Source: an uncultured Bacteroidales bacterium
GTDB taxonomy: Bacteria; Bacteroidota; Bacteroidia; Bacteroidales; Paludibacteraceae
Direction: 5' to 3'
NCBI GenBank assembly: GCA_947164985.1
Contig: CAMUYI010000008.1
Coordinates: 26,045 to 90,044, forward strand
Length of the DNA stretch: 64,000 nt
The notes beneath the pieces are model-generated. The model worked only from the letters and a program-made list of their open reading frames with translations, was not told the origin of the DNA and made no database searches. Every line of letters starts with the position of its first letter. Within the stretch, counting starts at the first letter, position 1. Position numbers and translations under genes: made by a program. Positions 59,946 through 64,000 of this stretch are shown piece after piece.

Positions 59946-60713
59946 TTATTTCTTCTCCGGCAGTTTGAGGTATTGCACCAATCCGCGGATGGAGAAATAT
60001 AGGCAGACAATACCCATGATATAATACCACGGGTTCGCTTCAAGCGAGAAGAAATCCGGTGCGATAGCCAGCCACATGTTGCACCACGGGTTGAAAGAAA
60101 CCAATGCCACACAGATCAGAACGATATGCAGCCAGAGACTGTAACCTTTGCGCGTTTGACGTGCTTCCATGACCAGACCGGGAACGATTGTGATAAGAAC
60201 CTGGGTGAAGATCCAGAATTTCCACATAGTGCTATCGTGCAACTCAAAACGCAGGAGGTTAAGACCTACGTAGAAACAGATGAGTTGGATGCAGATGGTT
60301 TTGAGCATGTCCCTTGTAGTGGCACCCGGTTTGAAATTGATGTCTTTCTCATAGGTGCAAGCGCGTTGGAGGCTGAAGATCTCCATGCCCACCCAAATAG
60401 CTTCACCGATAGAGAGCAGCAGGAACAAGGGGAAATGGTCATACTTGAGCCATGCGTCCAAGAATACCCAAATACCCATGAAATCCGCTGCGCAATAGAA
60501 CGTGTGCAGCCAAAGAGGATACGGACCGACTTTTTCTTTCTCGGTCAGATAAATAGGGATGATGTACACCAACAAGCCGAAGATGACAGCCAAGCCGACA
60601 GCAATCCATGCACCCACCCATCCGTCGGCTCCGATAGACAAATGGTCGATGAAATCCTGAGGGGCTACATCCCCTTGCGGATAGCCGGAAGTTAATCTTT
60701 CAAAAATGTTCAT
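59946..60713 (-). CDS. Seven-helix integral membrane protein of unknown function
   Basis: 255 residues with about seven hydrophobic segments (GAWIAVGLAVIFGLLVYIIP, LHTFYCAADFMGIWVFL, LLLSIGEAIWVGMEIF, TICIQLICFYVGLNLL, FTQVLITIVPGLVM, IVLICVALVSF, MGIVCLYFSIRGLVQYL). Size and topology recall small integral-membrane terpene-cyclase-like or TspO-like proteins, but no motif proves either. It is the last gene of the minus-strand AraC unit. Confidence 0.7.
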   Translation of the reverse strand: MNIFERLTSGYPQGDVAPQDFIDHLSIGADGWVGAWIAVGLAVIFGLLVYIIPIYLTEKEKVGPYPLWLHTFYCAADFMGIWVFLDAWLKYDHFPLFLLLSIGEAIWVGMEIFSLQRACTYEKDINFKPGATTRDMLKTICIQLICFYVGLNLLRFELHDSTMWKFWIFTQVLITIVPGLVMEARQTRKGYSLWLHIVLICVALVSFNPWCNMWLAIAPDFFSLEANPWYYIMGIVCLYFSIRGLVQYLKLPEKK

Positions 60714-60725
60714 AATGTTGTGATT

Positions 60726-60887
60726 TTAATATTTATTATTTTTTGTAATACTTGCTATGGGCTCGTGGTCTGTGAGGCGGATTTGAGTATCGGCGGTCTC
60801 GATGGACTGCGCTTGCGTGCCGAGGGCCTCGGCGATACGGGTAGCCACATGCTGACTATTACCCGTGGCGGAAAAATAATATATCAT
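60726..60887 (-). pseudogene. Truncated flavodoxin (EFR1-type) N-terminal fragment
   Basis: A 53-codon frame from ATG 60887 reads MIYYFSATGNSQHVATRIAE, the flavodoxin phosphate-binding start (SATGNSxHVA) of EFR1-type ferredoxin/flavodoxin proteins, which are normally ~250 residues. Homology fades near residue 45, and the frame then ends in AT-rich sequence. The start overlaps the AraC stop (ATGA). The gene is probably a 3'-deleted remnant. Confidence 0.65.
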
Positions 60888-61786
60888 GGTTCTAACTGAT
60901 TACATTCCTTTTTTGTCCTTATGCTCAGTGGCGTAGCACCCATATTTTTCTTCACATATTTCCCGAAGAAGGAGGTGTTCGGGAAACCGATTCTGGTGCT
61001 TATCTGTTTGATTGTCAGGTCTGTGGATTGCAGATAATAGCGTATATCTTCCACCACTCGCTCCTTAATCCACTCTCTTGCCGTTTTGCCGGAATAACTC
61101 TTGCTTACCGCCGACAGGTGTTTGGAGGTGATACACAAATGATCCGCGTACCATTCTATCGGATGGAATTTGACGGGTGTCCGGTCCAACAGACTCATGA
61201 ACTCACGGAACAATATCTCCGAGTTCCGGCGTTTGGGATGGTTGTTTGCTTCATCGGTATTTGCTTTCTCCTCCAGCAGACCGCAAAGACAGAGAAAAAC
61301 GCTCCGCAACAGCGTCTGTATCGTTTCTGTTTTGTTCGGACGGGGCTTGGTGGTATGGAGAAAATGGTCAAGCAGTTCATAGAAATGCCCTAACAGAGAT
61401 ATTTCTTCCTCATCCACGGATAGGAGATTTTGCTTGCGGATATAAAACATCTCCGTCCAAATGAGCATTTTATCATGCAGGAACTCCTGCAGGAGTTTGT
61501 TAGTTATCAATATTGCTTTGAATTCAAAATCAGGCGAGAAAAGGAAATCGGACAGCGATGTGTTGGAGGGGCAGATAAATGCGTATTTTTCGGTCAGTTG
61601 TATAGGACTACCGTTCATCACAAATTGTGCCATGCCCCGTGTACAGAGCACCAGGGTATTCATCTCTACACGCAAGGGATTTGGCTTTGCCAGCAGTTTT
61701 GCATCATCCAGAAGCAACACTTCTTCGTCAGAGTACTTCATAGAGTAGTCCGCAGAAATGTTTTCGTTTTCAATAATATCCCCCAT
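60884..61786 (-). CDS. AraC-family transcriptional regulator
   Basis: 300 residues. N-terminal sensor (LVLCTRGMAQFVMNGSPIQL), middle helical region, and C-terminal helix-turn-helix pair (WYADHLCITSKHLSAVSKSY and STDLTIKQISTRIGFPNTSF). It begins downstream of a good promoter and of repeated ATCAGACCAT sites. It is translationally coupled to the truncated flavodoxin. Confidence 0.92.
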   Translation of the reverse strand: MGDIIENENISADYSMKYSDEEVLLLDDAKLLAKPNPLRVEMNTLVLCTRGMAQFVMNGSPIQLTEKYAFICPSNTSLSDFLFSPDFEFKAILITNKLLQEFLHDKMLIWTEMFYIRKQNLLSVDEEEISLLGHFYELLDHFLHTTKPRPNKTETIQTLLRSVFLCLCGLLEEKANTDEANNHPKRRNSEILFREFMSLLDRTPVKFHPIEWYADHLCITSKHLSAVSKSYSGKTAREWIKERVVEDIRYYLQSTDLTIKQISTRIGFPNTSFFGKYVKKNMGATPLSIRTKKECNQLEP

Positions 61787-61816
61787 TTAGTGTCCTTTTT
61801 TGATTCGTTTGGGCTG

Positions 61817-61848
61817 CAAAGGTAGTATATTTTTTTGATATTTGCAAA
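61817..61848 (-). promoter_or_regulatory. Bacteroidota-type promoter of the minus-strand AraC gene
   Basis: On the minus strand: TTTG (61848-61845), 20-bp spacer, TACCTTTG (61824-61817), 30 bp before the ATG. Confidence 0.8.
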
Positions 61849-61850
61849 CA

Positions 61851-61921
61851 ATCAGACCATAAAGCATGGTCAAAATAGCCTTTTCTGCCGTTTAGACCAT
61901 ACAAACAGCCAATCAGACCAT
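61851..61921. promoter_or_regulatory. Repeated ATCAGACCAT sites upstream of the AraC promoter
   Basis: ATCAGACCAT at 61851-61860 and 61912-61921, TTTAGACCAT at 61891-61900, and the inverted half CATGGTC at 61865-61871. Adjacent to the -33 element, they are likely operators, perhaps for the AraC protein itself. Confidence 0.55.
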
Positions 61922-62199
61922 CGTATTATGGGTTGATTTCCTGCGTTAGGGATTGGCAGGGCTATGGTATTGTGCAACAATGCGGAACGTGTGAACCTAT
62001 GCAAAGCCCGACCGACGTAGCTCTGGAGAGAATGATCTGCAGAACTATGGAGGGAATGCCCAAATAAAGACAGTCGTAAAAAAGATGAGGAAGATAAAAG
62101 TCCGAAAACAAACCGCCGACTTTCACAAGCCAGCGTTCTCGATTAAAGCGTTTGCTATGAGCAAGCGTCCACCAATGTACACTTACACATTTAGCGGTG

Positions 62200-62230
62200 C
62201 AAAGGTACTGCTTTTTATTGAGATATGCAA
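62200..62230 (-). promoter_or_regulatory. Orphan minus-strand promoter
   Basis: TTG (62230-62228), 20-bp spacer, TACCTTTG (62207-62200). It reads toward 61787 through 61922-62199, where I see no gene, only a hairpin-rich stretch (GGGCT/AGCCC and ATTGT/ACAAT arms near 61949-62010). It could give a long AraC leader or a small RNA. Confidence 0.6.
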
Positions 62231-62231
62231 G

Positions 62232-62387
62232 TCATATCCAATACCTCTTCCATTGCAGAGCCTGCTCGGTAGTAACACCGTATAGAGTACAATATCTTTC
62301 CAATTGGGACTGAGTATAACGAGAGCCAAGCAGTTTCCAAACACAACCGGCTTTGTGTTTGGTCTCGGTTTCTGCATTGACAGTCAT
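62232..62387 (-). CDS. Small 51-aa hypothetical protein
   Basis: ATG 62387 opens 51 codons: MTVNAETETKHKAGCVWKLL then GSRYTQSQLERYCTLYGVTT and EQALQWKRYWI. The second half looks like two amphipathic helices with a turn, and codon use is ordinary, so it may be real. It begins 25 bp after the deiminase stop and ends next to a promoter. It is not recognised. It could be a small regulator or a remnant. Confidence 0.45.
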   Translation of the reverse strand: MTVNAETETKHKAGCVWKLLGSRYTQSQLERYCTLYGVTTEQALQWKRYWI

Positions 62388-62412
62388 TTCATCGACGTAC
62401 TCGGGCTTGAGA

Positions 62413-63930
62413 CTAAAAGGGCTCGTCGGTCTCATCATAGAAAACACCATTGCCTTCGCGAAAGTTATCAAAGAAGTTAATGTCTGCGATAACATCCTTG
62501 AAATAATCGACTATCGAAAGATCAACAATAGGTGCGTCACCATAGAAGATGACACGCACGTGCTTCTTCCATCCTACGCTGGCTACTAATGTATAGCGAT
62601 AAGGGCAAATCCTACGCTTATCGCAATTCCGATACTTTAGGACATAAACCGTACCGTCCTTACGTTTTGCAGCTTCGGCAAATTCTTTCTCGACCTGCTC
62701 GGTATATCCGATCTCATCATAAATATCTTTTGTCTGATGCTCGTATTCAATATTAAAAGATGTAAGCCGAGCAACAGTATCTTTAAAATGAACGTTCATC
62801 ACTTTTGAAGGGATGTACACTTCCTTGGGATTGTATTCAGTATTATCAGGAAGAATGAGTTTTGGCACATGCATCATGTATGTAATAAGATTATCGACAA
62901 CATCAGTCAACTCCTTATCAGAACGGAAATACGGACTATTTTTCGTCTCCAAATCTTTCTTTATAACATTGTACATATCATTAGGAGAGAACCTTTTATC
63001 CAGTAGATACAAATCATTCCAATACATAAAGAAAGGTTTATTGATGGCTTCCCACTCGGCATCCGATAGCGGATGCTTTAAATCATACTCCAGGACTGCA
63101 CGCAATCGTTCTTCCGTGAATGCATCGCTATCAAAAGGATTGAACGGATGTCGTTTGGAAGGTTTAAAATACTTTGCATTCTGATAGCCGTGCTCCAAAG
63201 TGTTCCAAGTCGCGCAGTGCAGACCTCCCCCAAGTCGCGTGAGCGACTGCGTGTATTTAATAGGATAAACCTCACAGTCAGGGAATGCCTCTTGAATGCG
63301 CTTGACTGCAGGCGCGTCAGACGGTTTTCCGAGTTGCGCCATGAAAATCTTGTTTCCGACGCGGAGGAAATTGAGGTATTCCCAACCAAGATCAGTAATG
63401 AGCGAACCATCGTCAGCTATCGCCATCATCCCATCAACATGGCCATAGATGTCAGACTTATCCCAATGCACAATCTTAATGGAGCGTGCATTGAGCGCTT
63501 TTTTTAGGGCAGCGATAAGTAGTTTACGAGGATAATTGGGGTTCTCCAAGAAGATCTTATCGGTCATATAGACATTACCTCTCTTGTCTGTAAGCACATT
63601 ACCTCCGTCAAGAACGATATCCTCATACCGGAAAGGAGTTATCTCCATATCAGCCCATATAGGCACCATATCGGGTTTGTACTTCTTATAACGAGGTGCG
63701 CGCAGATAGTCCGGGTCGTAGCGGAACTGCGCAATGTCACCTTTCCCGTCAACGGTGATGGGCATATAGTCGCGTGCCCACAGGCACGTTTTCTCACCAG
63801 TGTACGGTAACTCCCAACACTTGACATGAGCTGCCCGAAAAGCCGCAATAAGGCTTTTATAAAAACGAGGAAAATGATACCGGATAGCCATCGGTATAAA
63901 TACTAAATCAGTCTGCGAATCGTGTAACAT
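62413..63930 (-). CDS. Agmatine/peptidylarginine-deiminase-family protein with unassigned C-terminal domain
   Basis: 505 residues. Residues 1-260 follow the PAD_porph fold: CLWARDYMPITV (substrate Asp), DIVLDGGNVLTD, DIYGHVDGMMAIADDG (catalytic His-x-Asp), and GGGLHCATWN (catalytic Cys). Enzymes of this fold deiminate agmatine or arginine. About 245 further residues, from KRHPFNPFDSDAFTEERL onward, match no family I know. They include several aromatic/basic blocks (KYRNCDKRRICPYRYT) and end YDETDEPF. No signal peptide, so cytoplasmic by reading. Confidence 0.78.
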   Translation of the reverse strand: MLHDSQTDLVFIPMAIRYHFPRFYKSLIAAFRAAHVKCWELPYTGEKTCLWARDYMPITVDGKGDIAQFRYDPDYLRAPRYKKYKPDMVPIWADMEITPFRYEDIVLDGGNVLTDKRGNVYMTDKIFLENPNYPRKLLIAALKKALNARSIKIVHWDKSDIYGHVDGMMAIADDGSLITDLGWEYLNFLRVGNKIFMAQLGKPSDAPAVKRIQEAFPDCEVYPIKYTQSLTRLGGGLHCATWNTLEHGYQNAKYFKPSKRHPFNPFDSDAFTEERLRAVLEYDLKHPLSDAEWEAINKPFFMYWNDLYLLDKRFSPNDMYNVIKKDLETKNSPYFRSDKELTDVVDNLITYMMHVPKLILPDNTEYNPKEVYIPSKVMNVHFKDTVARLTSFNIEYEHQTKDIYDEIGYTEQVEKEFAEAAKRKDGTVYVLKYRNCDKRRICPYRYTLVASVGWKKHVRVIFYGDAPIVDLSIVDYFKDVIADINFFDNFREGNGVFYDETDEPF

Positions 63931-63948
63931 AATTTTGCATTTAATTGG

Positions 63949-63979
63949 TTGTATATTTAAAATATTTTTTGTATCTTTG
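63949..63979 (+). promoter_or_regulatory. Bacteroidota-type promoter reading out of the window
   Basis: TTG (63949-63951), 20-bp spacer, TATCTTTG (63972-63979). The gene it serves must start beyond 64000. Confidence 0.7.
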
Positions 63980-64000
63980 CACCCGATTTACATCTAAAGT

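Overview
The window looks like a chromosome segment from an uncultured gut- or rumen-type member of the order Bacteroidales (phylum Bacteroidota). The evidence is: repeated promoters of the Bacteroidota form (TTG/TTTG, about 20 bp, TAnnTTTG); SprA, the giant outer-membrane protein of the type IX secretion system; a GldG-family protein; a secreted pectate lyase with a C-terminal sorting-type domain; a BspA-like leucine-rich-repeat surface protein; YfhO; DUF5683; and few Shine-Dalgarno sites. No rRNA, CRISPR array or complete insertion sequence was seen. I could not place it below order.

Layout. 1-2.6 kb: the 3' end of a Wadjet-like pair (SMC/MukB-type ATPase tail and JetD-like Toprim protein). 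2.8-5.4 kb: an accessory run (Y1/RAYT-type transposase with an extra domain, Cys-rich/exonuclease hybrid, YbaK-type deacylase, esterase). 5.4-6.1 kb: tRNA-Gln with its own promoter and terminator, a 21-bp partial duplication of its 3' end, and two copies of a 33-nt palindromic element. 6.1-18.4 kb: housekeeping and envelope genes on + (nrnA, PPIase, gldG, LysM/binding protein, beta-barrel, kduI, GT9, parA, parB, DUF5683, mltD, merR), many overlapping by 4 bp. 18.4-28.9 kb: a minus-strand, visibly AT-richer surface-glycan operon. 29.0-33.2 kb: minus-strand thiL-GT2-ispD-kdsD-kdsC (Kdo and isoprenoid supply). 33.3-42.2 kb: ruvA, sprA, NadR-like kinase. 42.4-43.5 kb: DUF1016 nuclease. 43.6-43.9 kb: a run of adjacent hairpins that may be an unannotated structured RNA. 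44-47 kb: BspA-like protein and a 50-aa peptide. 47.5-51.3 kb: hydrolase and flavoprotein, then two stress transcription units (hdeD-thioesterase, hsp20), each behind a sigma-54 promoter with the same pair of upstream sites. 51.5-53.7 kb: PL9-type pectate lyase. 53.8-58.4 kb: transporters and small membrane proteins. 58.5-61.8 kb: two convergent AraC/flavodoxin units, one with its flavodoxin truncated. 62.2-63.9 kb: a small ORF and a deiminase-family protein with a long unassigned C-terminus.

How the genes fit together. SprA would export the pectate lyase, and kduI acts on the unsaturated uronate released from pectin. The Kdo genes, several glycosyltransferases, an acyltransferase and a cytidylyltransferase-aminotransferase fusion point to a decorated surface glycan. 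ParAB-DUF5683-MltD links chromosome segregation and wall remodelling. A genome habit runs through the window: short-unit tandem repeats sit between genes and also inside coding sequences, where they stay in frame.

All calls come from reading the sequence and proteins; no database search was run.
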